Shown here piece after piece: positions 6,350 through 14,558 of a stretch of DNA of 64,000 nt. Position numbers and translations under genes: made by a program. The notes beneath the pieces were generated by a model, which saw only the letters and a list, made by a program, of their open reading frames with translations, was not told the DNA's origin and made no database searches. How positions within the stretch are numbered: the stretch's first letter is position 1; the number at the start of each line of letters is the position of its first letter. The stretch is taken from the NCBI GenBank assembly GCA_946533395.1, contig CAMNBU010000001.1, forward strand, positions 1-64,000, in the 5' to 3' direction. The DNA comes from UBA4292 sp002395865 (GTDB lineage: Bacteria; Bacillota; Clostridia; Lachnospirales; Lachnospiraceae).

Positions 6350-8044
6350 TCATTCTATGGTGAAGATTTCACTGAAGAGACGATTGGCAGATCCGTATCC
6401 GGGGATGTAATACAGGTAGAGGTGGCGGATATCTCTGAGGGGAACACCGTAGCGTATCCAGCCCCCATTGCCGTCCTCATCCTCGAGTCTTATCCATTGC
6501 TCCGAATCCGATGCCACAGCGTAATAGGTCATTTCGGCAAAAAGTGTCACCGGATCTGATGACTCATCACGTTCCGTATATGCTCTCACATTTTCGTTCG
6601 GTATCACGGCTTTATCGTAGCGCCGGTAATATACGCCGTCCTCCAGATGGGCGTTCTCCTTTACCCAGTCGTAAAATACATCCTTACTTCCCGGCACCAT
6701 ATAGTGAGTCGGATAATGATCCAACACCTTTAACAAAGCCTGCAAATCCTTACTGTCAAGCTGGTTCAGCGTGACAGTTCCGCGTAAATCCGACAGGCTC
6801 GGCACATTAATGGTATCAGCCACATACATATAATCGGAATATCCCACCAAAACTTCTCCGTTATCATCCTTTCGTTCAGGATTTCTTCCTATCCACAAAG
6901 TAATATACGGGCATTTCTCCGGATTAGAGATTCCGGTGAACTTCGGCGTGCCGTCCTCATCATACCAGACATTCTGATTGAAGATGATCAATCTGTCATT
7001 TACCCAGTCATAGCAATTCAGGTTGTAGAACTCACCGTATGTCTTCTGGATATATACCCTGACAGGCCCCGGATCAGAACGGAGCATCTCCATAAGTCTG
7101 TCTCTTTCATCGGTACCATAGGCGGTCCATACAGGATCATTCTCCATAGCCTTCGCAAAAGAGCCCACCGAATCATACTCAATGACTTTGAACACTTCTT
7201 TTTCCATCATACTATCATACTCTGGAAGCAGCGACACATCATATCTGGCAATGGTCTTCTCACAGTTATCCCTGTCTGTTCCGGCATAAACGAACAGATC
7301 CCTCATGCGATATGTCCCGTTTTCATTGAGCAGCATCTCCTCCGGCTCATCGGGATCGGTGTAATCGATCATATAGTGAACAAATACGCTGTTTCCTTCC
7401 AAGCTCTGCATTTCGATCCATTCTTTCGTATCGGATGCCACCGCCATGTAGAACTTATCCTTCCAGAGGTGCTTCACATCCGATCCTGTATCCGGTTTGC
7501 TGTAGCATTCTATATCCGCTACCGGGACGAAAATGCGGCTGTATGAATTATTCGTGGTATATAATCCGTAAGGAAGCTGTTTCCATTCACCAGTCAGATA
7601 GTTATTCCAATGGACAGCGAGCTCAAACGATGTCCAGCCATTGAACAGATGCACCGACCCGGGAACCATTACTGCGTTTTTTATGTTGCCTATATTATAC
7701 CCTACCGGCTCGAAATCATCCGGGGGAACGATCGGCTGTTTTTGCTCTTCGGTCTGAGGCTCCCGGCTTTCACCTTCAGTAGAATCCACAGTCGCAGCCA
7801 CTTCTTCGTGCGTTCCCTCCTGTGTATTGTCCGGGTCCTGCTGCATATTTGTATTTTTCACGTGATGAATATGATACGTCGTGAACACTATCAATATCGC
7901 CGCAGCGGCGATTATAGCGACGGTAGCCCATATACCTGCACGGCTTTCGCTTCTGTTACGCGCCGTGCCTCCCTTCTGCATGCTCTCGGCGATAAATGAG
8001 TCGTCGATCTTATCTATCGCGTCAAACAGTTTCTTTTTATCCAT
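6350..8044 (-). CDS. Membrane-anchored regulator (anti-sigma-like) with a duplicated extracellular domain
   Basis: 564 residues from ATG 8044, which has AAGGAGG 9 nt upstream; a TTG 18 nt earlier overlaps the sigma gene stop but has no better site. Residues 1-37 are cytoplasmic, one membrane helix lies at about 38-56, then a Thr/Glu-rich linker and a large outside region. That region contains an internal duplication: VPGS at about 127 and 450, and YMAVASD/YYAVASD at about 201 and 509, each followed by W-I and a glycine/asparagine loop like an SH3-type fold. Immediately downstream of an RNA polymerase sigma factor, it fits an anti-sigma factor that senses something outside the cell. The classical zinc-binding anti-sigma motif is absent. 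Confidence 0.65.
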   Translation of the reverse strand: MDKKKLFDAIDKIDDSFIAESMQKGGTARNRSESRAGIWATVAIIAAAAILIVFTTYHIHHVKNTNMQQDPDNTQEGTHEEVAATVDSTEGESREPQTEEQKQPIVPPDDFEPVGYNIGNIKNAVMVPGSVHLFNGWTSFELAVHWNNYLTGEWKQLPYGLYTTNNSYSRIFVPVADIECYSKPDTGSDVKHLWKDKFYMAVASDTKEWIEMQSLEGNSVFVHYMIDYTDPDEPEEMLLNENGTYRMRDLFVYAGTDRDNCEKTIARYDVSLLPEYDSMMEKEVFKVIEYDSVGSFAKAMENDPVWTAYGTDERDRLMEMLRSDPGPVRVYIQKTYGEFYNLNCYDWVNDRLIIFNQNVWYDEDGTPKFTGISNPEKCPYITLWIGRNPERKDDNGEVLVGYSDYMYVADTINVPSLSDLRGTVTLNQLDSKDLQALLKVLDHYPTHYMVPGSKDVFYDWVKENAHLEDGVYYRRYDKAVIPNENVRAYTERDESSDPVTLFAEMTYYAVASDSEQWIRLEDEDGNGGWIRYGVPLRDIRHLYLYYIPGYGSANRLFSEIFTIE

Positions 8045-8058
8045 GATGCTCTCCTCCT

Positions 8059-8622
8059 TCAATTTTCCAGGTAGCCCTCGGCTATCAGGTACTCACGCAG
8101 CCTCTTTCTGAGCCTGTGGAGCCTCACATTTACATTCATGGTACTGAGCCCGTACATCCTGCCTATCTGTGCGGAGCTGTCGATGAACCAGTACCTTCTG
8201 ACGAATATCTTTCTGTCGATCGCCTCCTGCGCCCTGAGGAAATGCTCTATGGCCCCGGTCAGCTCGTTCATCACATACTCGTCCTCGGGTCCCTTGGATC
8301 CGTCGCAGACTTCCTCCAGCTCATCCAGTGCCAACATCACGCAACCGCCGCCTCTTTTCTGCCTGCCCTGCGACTTCAGCCTGTTGATGGCTACGGCCTT
8401 GGCGATACGCACGGCAAATGCGTTCAGATGCTCGGGTCTGTTCGGCGGAATGCGCTTCCATATCTCCAGATACGTATCGTTTACGCACTCCTCCACGTCG
8501 GACTTATCATCCAGATACTTACCGATAACATGGCTTATGATCGATCCGTACTTTTTCCCGACCTCCGAGACTGCGCGCTCGTCTCTCGCAAAAAACAGGT
8601 CGACTATCTCCCGATCTTCCAT
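8059..8622 (-). CDS. ECF-type sigma-70 family RNA polymerase sigma factor
   Basis: 187 residues from ATG 8622 (MEDREIVDLFFARDERAVSE). Region 2 is visible around VIGKYLDDKSDVEECVNDTY and region 4 around IGRMYGLSTMNVNVRLHRLR, a helix-turn-helix for the -35 element. The cytoplasmic protein should direct transcription of a small regulon. It is followed 14 nt later by the membrane-anchored candidate anti-sigma gene, the usual arrangement. An in-frame upstream extension to 8670 lacks a clear ribosome binding site. The upstream region carries part of a hairpin repeat at 8725-8745. Confidence 0.88.
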   Translation of the reverse strand: MEDREIVDLFFARDERAVSEVGKKYGSIISHVIGKYLDDKSDVEECVNDTYLEIWKRIPPNRPEHLNAFAVRIAKAVAINRLKSQGRQKRGGGCVMLALDELEEVCDGSKGPEDEYVMNELTGAIEHFLRAQEAIDRKIFVRRYWFIDSSAQIGRMYGLSTMNVNVRLHRLRKRLREYLIAEGYLEN

Positions 8623-8724
8623 ACTCAGCCTTTCCTCCCGTACCGGGGCTCCTGCCCCTCTACATAACAAGTCAACATTTCTGCAAGGATATTACACCCT
8701 TTCACAAAAAAAATCAAAAAACTT

Positions 8725-8745
8725 TTTTCACCGCATGCCGCTGAC
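8725..8745. repeat. Solo half-element matching the end of hairpin repeat A
   Basis: TTTTCACCGCATGCCGCTGAC is identical to the right arm end of the element at 6045-6131. It stands between the sigma factor gene and the divergent gene at 8858. Confidence 0.7.
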
Positions 8746-8777
8746 TGCTACAGTCGAGGCACCTGCCTTTTTGCGCA

Positions 8778-8806
8778 TTGACACAGGGGGTGCGGGATAA
8801 TATAAT
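8778..8806 (+). promoter_or_regulatory. Perfect-consensus promoter
   Basis: TTGACA (8778-8783), 17-nt spacer, TATAAT (8801-8806), about 50 nt upstream of the plus-strand gene at 8858. Both hexamers match the vegetative consensus exactly. Confidence 0.9.
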
Positions 8807-8857
8807 TAGAGGGCAAAACGGCCGGAAGGCGACGAAAATATTCAGGAGGATAAAGAT

Positions 8858-9655
8858 ATGGACGTTAAGGGTGTATGGAACGTGGTGAGCGCGCGCATAT
8901 TAGACGCGAAGACGATGGAGATGATGTGGGTACCCGCGACCGAGCTGATGCTCTCGGAGGACGAGATGCAGCAGATGATCGTCAATACCTTCTTTTCGTT
9001 TGAGGACGACGGCGTGCTGAAGGTCCTGAGCTTCAACGAGAAGATGCTAAAGGCTATGGAGACCGCTCCGAAGGAGGAGATCGACGCAGCCATCGCATCC
9101 GGAATGATCGAGATCATTGACGACACACCGTTCATGGTACACAAGCAGCAGTGGAAGATCGAGGGCGACGACCTTTTCGTAAATGACGGCTCGGAGGCAG
9201 AGGTGTTCGGCGAGAAGCTCGATCCCTGGAAGAAGGCCGAGGCTGTGGGCAATACATTCATCATAAATGAGAGCTATCAGGTGGTTAAGAAGAACGAGGA
9301 GCCCACCGAGATAAAGAAGACCGTGAAGCCGACAGCTGCCGACCTCTCACCCGAGACAGCAGCAAGCGTAGGCACATACAAGGGCCTCTACACCAAGATG
9401 GTCTGCTCCGAGGAGAAGGAGACAAAGGATGAATTCAAGCTCGTCATCAACCCCGACGGAACAGGTACCAGCTACAGAGACGACCTCGAGATCAAGATCG
9501 TTAAGTGGGTAGTTACCGACGGCAAGGTCGAGATGACCGAGAAGTTCCTCGGCACCATCGACTATATGGGAACACTCGATGGCAATAAGCTTTCTCTGTT
9601 TAACGGAGACCCCGAAAAGCCCATGACATACGAGTATGTTTATGAGAAGGAATGA
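8858..9655 (+). CDS. Conserved-looking cytoplasmic protein of unknown function
   Basis: 265 residues, strong ribosome binding site (AGGAGGATAAAGAT before ATG). There is no signal peptide or membrane helix, and the protein is acidic. The N-terminal half (MDVKGVWNVVSARILDAKTM) and the part after about residue 165 (GTYKGLYTKMV...LVINPDGTGTSYRDD) both look like beta-rich, lipocalin-like units; phrases such as NPDGTGT and DYMGTLDGNKLSLF are typical of small beta-barrel domains. I do not recognise the family. It stands alone between a consensus promoter and a terminator, so it is probably well expressed. Confidence 0.75.
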   Translation: MDVKGVWNVVSARILDAKTMEMMWVPATELMLSEDEMQQMIVNTFFSFEDDGVLKVLSFNEKMLKAMETAPKEEIDAAIASGMIEIIDDTPFMVHKQQWKIEGDDLFVNDGSEAEVFGEKLDPWKKAEAVGNTFIINESYQVVKKNEEPTEIKKTVKPTAADLSPETAASVGTYKGLYTKMVCSEEKETKDEFKLVINPDGTGTSYRDDLEIKIVKWVVTDGKVEMTEKFLGTIDYMGTLDGNKLSLFNGDPEKPMTYEYVYEKE

Positions 9656-9685
9656 TCCGTGTCGTAAATATAAATATTAAAAACT

Positions 9686-9711
9686 ACCGGGAGGGCAGGC
9701 GCCCTCCCGGT
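9686..9711. terminator. Bidirectional intrinsic terminator
   Basis: ACCGGGAGGGC pairs perfectly with GCCCTCCCGGT around a 4-nt loop, between the convergent genes ending at 9655 (plus) and 9741 (minus). Confidence 0.85.
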
Positions 9712-9740
9712 CTTGTATTTCTGAATATCTATATGAAATG

Positions 9741-11768
9741 TTATTTGTACAGCTCTCCGAGCGAGATACCGTTGCCTCCGGTTCCCAGAGGAATGTCGTG
9801 GTCAAGGCCGACGAATTTGCCGTTCTCCTGCCAGAGGACTTCATTCACGAACTCGTATTTCTCGGTGTCCCATGTAGTGAAATCGTCGAGCACCAGTCCG
9901 CCTGTATCTCCCGAGTTCGCGTTGAAGCACCAGAAGGTATGGTTAAGGCGGTACTTCTTTATTAACTCGCGCATGTAGGTCATCCACTTCAGGTTAGGGT
10001 CGCGCATGAAGCCGCCCCACTCGCCTATGAGAAGAGGCGCCGTGTTATCCTCGTAGATGTAGAACCAGTTGTCATGCCAGCAGTCGGCCATGAGTGTATC
10101 GTAGTCGTAGCTTCCCTTGAACCAGGGCTGCTCATAGACTGTGGGACCATAATCATGCGGTGAATATACCAGTTGAGACTGATACTTTCCGAGATCGATG
10201 GGATAATCCTTCACGCCGCGCAGATTGCCTCCCCACCAGTTGAAGAAGTAATCCTTCTCATCCGTGGACTTGAAATCGCCGTTGGTCTCCAGATCCTTAG
10301 GATAGATCTCAATGCCCTCCACCATGATGAGGAGATTCGGGTTCACCTCGAGGATCTTCAGAGCAGTGTCCTGTGCAGCCCATTTCCAGTTGTTCTGTAC
10401 AGTGGAGTCGTTCCAGATAGCCGCGCCGCTGCCCTCGAAGGGCTTGCCGTGGGGCTCGTTCTTTAAGTCGAAGGCTAATATCGTATCGTCGTTTTTGTAT
10501 CTCTCCGCCAGCCACAGCCACGCCTCCTGGAACTTCTCATAGGTGATATCGCCGTTATACCAGACATTGTAAACATGTCCTGAGGCGTCGGTCTTCGCGC
10601 TGTGGATGTCCATCATGACATGGAGTCCGCAGGCCCTGAACTGTCCGAGTATGTAGTCGAATATCTCAAGGCTGTCCATACCGACGAGATAGCTGTTTGT
10701 GGCATTGTTGAAATTCGCTTTGGGCGCATTTCCGGCCTTCCACTGCAGGATGAGCTCCGCACTTATCGGAATACGGATGAGATTGAAGCCGTGGTCAGCT
10801 ATGGCCTGAATGGCAGTATTCAGATCGCTCGTCCACAATCCGTCAAACGTATTCGTTCCCGTGTTGTAGCCGAACCAGTTCACTCCTGTGAGCCACACCT
10901 CGTTGCCCTGTGCATCCAGTATCCTTCTGCCGTCGGTGTGGAGCCAGTCATTCGTGGTGGGTTCCGGTACGGGGAGAGCTTTCGGGTTAGCGCCGGGAGT
11001 GTTCTGATTTCCCTGACCGTTATTGCCCTGGTTGTTGTTTCCCTGAGAATAATCAGGTGCCGGAACCGTGCTTCCAGCCTCGACCACTCCCGCGAGGGTA
11101 CCTGTCATATTTGTGACGATAAGTCCCAGCTCGCAGTTCTGTCCCGGGTCCAATGTACCGTTATATTCAACGTTCTGGACTACCAGTGTATCGCCCTCGA
11201 TATTGTACGTTCCGCTCCAGCCCTGGTCAATGGCAACTCCCGGACCGACATTTATCTTCGCTGTCCAGCCCTTTACAGTCTGGTTCGTGCCGTTGTAGAT
11301 AACTATCGACAGCTGCGAATACACGGGTCCCTCGCCCCATCCACCGGTCTTATTTACAGTGACTGTGAGTTCACCCGAAGCAGGCTGCTGTGATGGTGTC
11401 TCCTGCTGCTTTGTCGTCTCGGATGTATCGTCCTTCGTGGTCTCCTTCACCGGGTCGGTAGCGGACTCACTCTCGGAGGACTTCGCCGTAGTCTCCTCAG
11501 CACTGTTCGCTGCCGTAGACTCCTCGAGCTCCTCCTTCGTAGCTTCGGTGGTCTTCTCGGAGGAGACTGTGGTCTCGTTGTTTGCCACGTCGGAACCACC
11601 ACCGTCCTTTTTGCCTCCGAGCATACTTATCAGAAGCGCAATTATTGCCACAAAGATCACTGCGTCAAATGCAATAAAGCCTATCAGCAGCGGTGAAATC
11701 TTTTTCTTCTCTTCGGGATTCTTCGAACCCTCGCCCGACTCATTTACCTTCTTTTCTTCGTCAGACAT
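9741..11768 (-). CDS. Membrane-anchored GH5 endoglucanase with a CBM2-like cellulose-binding domain
   Basis: 675 residues from ATG 11768, preceded by AGGAGG. A short cytoplasmic tail is followed by one membrane helix at about 24-50 with no cleavage or lipobox, then a Thr/Ser/Glu linker to about 130, a CBM2-type domain (about 132-230; GGWGEG, NQTVKGWTAK, GWSGTYN), an Asn/Gln/Gly linker, and a GH5 catalytic domain (about 275-660). The acid/base glutamate is in FDLKNEPHG and the nucleophile glutamate in LLIGEWGG. It should cleave cellulose or beta-glucan at the cell surface. The start overlaps the end of bioY by 8 nt, so the two are co-transcribed. Specificity for other beta-glucans or mannans cannot be excluded. 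Confidence 0.93.
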   Translation of the reverse strand: MSDEEKKVNESGEGSKNPEEKKKISPLLIGFIAFDAVIFVAIIALLISMLGGKKDGGGSDVANNETTVSSEKTTEATKEELEESTAANSAEETTAKSSESESATDPVKETTKDDTSETTKQQETPSQQPASGELTVTVNKTGGWGEGPVYSQLSIVIYNGTNQTVKGWTAKINVGPGVAIDQGWSGTYNIEGDTLVVQNVEYNGTLDPGQNCELGLIVTNMTGTLAGVVEAGSTVPAPDYSQGNNNQGNNGQGNQNTPGANPKALPVPEPTTNDWLHTDGRRILDAQGNEVWLTGVNWFGYNTGTNTFDGLWTSDLNTAIQAIADHGFNLIRIPISAELILQWKAGNAPKANFNNATNSYLVGMDSLEIFDYILGQFRACGLHVMMDIHSAKTDASGHVYNVWYNGDITYEKFQEAWLWLAERYKNDDTILAFDLKNEPHGKPFEGSGAAIWNDSTVQNNWKWAAQDTALKILEVNPNLLIMVEGIEIYPKDLETNGDFKSTDEKDYFFNWWGGNLRGVKDYPIDLGKYQSQLVYSPHDYGPTVYEQPWFKGSYDYDTLMADCWHDNWFYIYEDNTAPLLIGEWGGFMRDPNLKWMTYMRELIKKYRLNHTFWCFNANSGDTGGLVLDDFTTWDTEKYEFVNEVLWQENGKFVGLDHDIPLGTGGNGISLGELYK

Positions 11769-12336
11769 CTGTACCTCCTGTGGTAACATTCTTTACATCT
11801 TCTGCGGCTCTTATGTATCTTCTAACCTTAGCGCTCACCTGCGCCGCCACACATATCTTTGCCAGATCAGGTATTATATAAGGAACGATGCACATGGACA
11901 CCGCCGCACCGAGAGTGATCTCATGTCCGCGCGAATATACGACCATGAACCACACCGTCCCGAAAACATAGCAGACTATCAGGCCTGCGAGCATGGCCAG
12001 AAGACTCGCAGCGAAGCCTTTGAACTTTTTCATGATCAAGCCTGTCGCGAGTGCTGAAAAAACAAAGCCTATAATATATCCGCCGGTGGGACCGAGCAAT
12101 ACTCCTGCGCCTCCTTTAAAGCCGGAGAACACCGGTACTCCGACAAGTCCCATAAAAAGATATACCAGCACCGAGGCGGTTCCCTTCCACACGCCGAGCA
12201 CTCCGACACTCACGAAAACAGCAAAGGTCTGTAGAGTAAACGGTATAGTCATCGGCAGGGTGATCCATGAGCAGACCACTATAAGAGCCGCCATCAGGCT
12301 TATGTATGCTATATCGATAGTTCTGATTCTTTTCAT
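11761..12336 (-). CDS. bioY: Biotin transporter substrate-binding subunit BioY (ECF S-component)
   Basis: 191 residues, the usual length, with about six membrane helices. Family motifs are clear: ITLPMTIPFTLQTFAVFV near residue 25 and GLVGVPVFSGFKGGAGVLLG followed by PTGGYIIGF around residue 80. BioY captures biotin and works with a shared EcfAA'T energising module not present in this window. It is the first gene of a two-gene operon with the GH5 cellulase. No BirA-type operator was recognised upstream. Confidence 0.95.
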   Translation of the reverse strand: MKRIRTIDIAYISLMAALIVVCSWITLPMTIPFTLQTFAVFVSVGVLGVWKGTASVLVYLFMGLVGVPVFSGFKGGAGVLLGPTGGYIIGFVFSALATGLIMKKFKGFAASLLAMLAGLIVCYVFGTVWFMVVYSRGHEITLGAAVSMCIVPYIIPDLAKICVAAQVSAKVRRYIRAAEDVKNVTTGGTDV

Positions 12337-12365
12337 TTTTTCATGCCCCTTTGATTTTTTATGGG

Positions 12366-12394
12366 AGCATACAACATGGGCGGTCTTTTGTCAA
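12366..12394 (-). promoter_or_regulatory. Promoter of bioY-GH5
   Basis: TTGACA (12389-12394), 17-nt spacer, TATGCT (12366-12371), about 30 nt upstream of the bioY start. Confidence 0.7.
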
Positions 12395-12412
12395 TCATTT
12401 TTTTAAAATGTA

Positions 12413-13930
12413 TTAACAATCAGGACCTTGCATCTCTTTTTCGCGCGCGTAATCGTAATGTATCTCCAGATTTGTGAAATCCGCACGATTCTTCTCCCCT
12501 GTGGCATAGAGCCCTATCATGACTCCGGTGAAACCCTCGGCCACCTCCGTGGAGACGTATTTGCCTGAGGCCGTGCCAAGAGGCGTTCTTACGCCGCCCT
12601 CCTCGACGAAGAAGCTGTAGTTCAGATTATCGGCCTCTATTAGGAGGTGCGCCTTTTTTCCGTCCAGTGTATGGATCTTCGCCACATTTACGGCAGGTCC
12701 CACGCAGTACCTCACGCAGACCACATAGCAGTCGCCTGCCTTCTGCATGAACAGATCGTAGTGCTCGCTCTCGCAGGCATATACACTCACACCGCCCTCA
12801 CCGTCACTGAGCTTCAGATCTACGCCCAGCTCCATAAAGAAGCCGCGCTGTCTGAGGCCGATGAATGTCGGTGAGCCGTGCTGAGAAAGCTTAAGGGGCG
12901 TTCCCGTGAGAGTAAAGCCCTTCTTCGAAAGAGAGTAGTTCTCCTTCGAGGGATGGCGTATGTACGCCCAGTCAATATTCGGATCGGTATTATCAAAGGT
13001 GATATCGTTTGGCTTTATCTGCTGTGCGACGCCTTCGATCTCATACTCAAACTGAGCCGTGCCGTCCAGCCCTGCCCTGAACCAGCCGTCCTCGCCGAAG
13101 CGAACCGGCACCATGTACACCTCTCTTCCGAGGGTGTGGTAGGCCTTCCATAAATGCATCTGCCTGAAGCCGAGGCACACGATATGCCACTCACCATACG
13201 AATCCTGCACCAGGTCGCCGTGTCCTATGCCCTGGATGATGTAGGGAGCCTTGTTTTTGTTCGTGAGTACCGGATTGAGCGGATAGTTGTCGAAGGGTCC
13301 CCATGGGTTCTTCGCCCTGGCATATGTGATCATATGTCCGTACTCCGTGCCGCCCTCAGCCGCCATAAGATAATAGTACTCACCTATATGGTACATGTGG
13401 GGGCTCTCGAGGAACCTTCTTCCGCTGCCGTGCCATATGCACTTGCTCTTCGTCAGCTTAGCACCGGTCTCTATGTCCAGCTCGCACTGTATCACACCGC
13501 CCTCGCCGTTATCGTCCGTACCGTTGCTCAGGAAGTAGACCTTCCCCTCATCGAAGAGAAGCGACGGATCGATACCGGACTGATCCACGAACACAGGCTC
13601 AGACCACTCGCCGTATATATCGTCGGTCCAGACATAGAAGTTCTTGTGGAAGGTATCATTGGTGGTCACCATGTAAAAGCGCCCCTCGTGATACCTTATG
13701 GTCGGCGCAAATACGCCGCCGGAGGCGGGCACATCCGCGAGCGCCACCTGAGTGGGTCTGGTCAGAACATGCCCTATCTGCCTCCAGTTCACGAGATCGC
13801 CGCTCTCAAAGAGCGGCACTCCCGGGAAATACTGGAAGGAGCTGCAGACCATGTAATACTTTCCGTTGGCAGCGCACACCGACGGGTCCGGGTAGAAGCC
13901 CGGTATTATGGGATTTGTGTATCTTATCAT
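12413..13930 (-). CDS. GH43 beta-xylosidase / alpha-L-arabinofuranosidase
   Basis: 505 residues without signal peptide, so probably cytoplasmic, acting on imported xylo-oligosaccharides. The five-bladed propeller starts at once (NPIIPGFYPDPSV, with the general-base aspartate in YPDPS). DPSLLFDEGKVYFLSNG supplies the second aspartate and RRFLESPHMY the acid glutamate. After about residue 310 a beta-sandwich of the XynB C-terminal type follows. Length and layout match XynB-like beta-xylosidases. Its start overlaps the stop of the upstream rhomboid gene by 4 nt (ATGA). Confidence 0.92.
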   Translation of the reverse strand: MIRYTNPIIPGFYPDPSVCAANGKYYMVCSSFQYFPGVPLFESGDLVNWRQIGHVLTRPTQVALADVPASGGVFAPTIRYHEGRFYMVTTNDTFHKNFYVWTDDIYGEWSEPVFVDQSGIDPSLLFDEGKVYFLSNGTDDNGEGGVIQCELDIETGAKLTKSKCIWHGSGRRFLESPHMYHIGEYYYLMAAEGGTEYGHMITYARAKNPWGPFDNYPLNPVLTNKNKAPYIIQGIGHGDLVQDSYGEWHIVCLGFRQMHLWKAYHTLGREVYMVPVRFGEDGWFRAGLDGTAQFEYEIEGVAQQIKPNDITFDNTDPNIDWAYIRHPSKENYSLSKKGFTLTGTPLKLSQHGSPTFIGLRQRGFFMELGVDLKLSDGEGGVSVYACESEHYDLFMQKAGDCYVVCVRYCVGPAVNVAKIHTLDGKKAHLLIEADNLNYSFFVEEGGVRTPLGTASGKYVSTEVAEGFTGVMIGLYATGEKNRADFTNLEIHYDYAREKEMQGPDC

Positions 13931-14520
13931 TTCTTTCTTGTACTCATCAGATATCCGAAGGCTGCGCCTACGATACCGCCGATGATGTGGGTGAGCTGTG
14001 ACACATTGTCATTTACGAATATGCCGTCATATATCTGTCCGCCGATGTAGATGAGTGCGATCAGTATAAATGTAACGGGTATGCTTCCGTCGCTGATGCT
14101 TGTGAAGGAGCTGAGCAGGATGAACGCGAATACCACGCCGCTCGCGCCGCACAGTGAAACGCTCGGGAAAAATATGAAGTTCACGAGACCTGTCACGAAG
14201 GCCGTGACGAGTATCAGCTTCACCATGAACGATGTGCCGTACTTCTCCTCAAGCAGCGGGCCGACAAGGAGTATGAGCGTCATATTTCCGATGAAATGCT
14301 GCCAGCCCGAGTGTCCCAGCACATGTCCGAAGAATCTGATCCATGTGAGAGGATCCAGAAGAGATGCGCGGTATACGGAAAAGAACATTGCATTTGTCTT
14401 ACCGCCGGTAAGGTTTGAAAGCAGCAGCGCTCCCAGACACAGCAGCGCAAATATAAGCACCGCGGGGGAATTAAAACTGATCTTGAGTGTGGGCTTTTTG
14501 CCCGAAGAACCTTTAGCCAT
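13927..14520 (-). CDS. Rhomboid family intramembrane serine protease
   Basis: 197 residues with six predicted helices. The catalytic serine is in LCGASGVVFAF and the catalytic histidine in the last helix, LTHIIGGIVGAAFGY. HSGWQHFIGNM carries the conserved HxxxN of helix 2. It should cleave membrane-anchored substrates within the bilayer. It has a good ribosome binding site (AAAGGAGG) and is coupled by 4-nt overlap to the GH43 gene; a functional link to the xylosidase is not obvious. Confidence 0.93.
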   Translation of the reverse strand: MAKGSSGKKPTLKISFNSPAVLIFALLCLGALLLSNLTGGKTNAMFFSVYRASLLDPLTWIRFFGHVLGHSGWQHFIGNMTLILLVGPLLEEKYGTSFMVKLILVTAFVTGLVNFIFFPSVSLCGASGVVFAFILLSSFTSISDGSIPVTFILIALIYIGGQIYDGIFVNDNVSQLTHIIGGIVGAAFGYLMSTRKK

Positions 14521-14558
14521 AACAGCCTCCTTTTTATCAGCCGAAGCCTCCGGCGGGC

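Noticed and set aside
10602..11393. 263-codon plus-strand open frame
   Set aside because: Antisense of the GH5 linker and CBM region; no ribosome binding site or motif.
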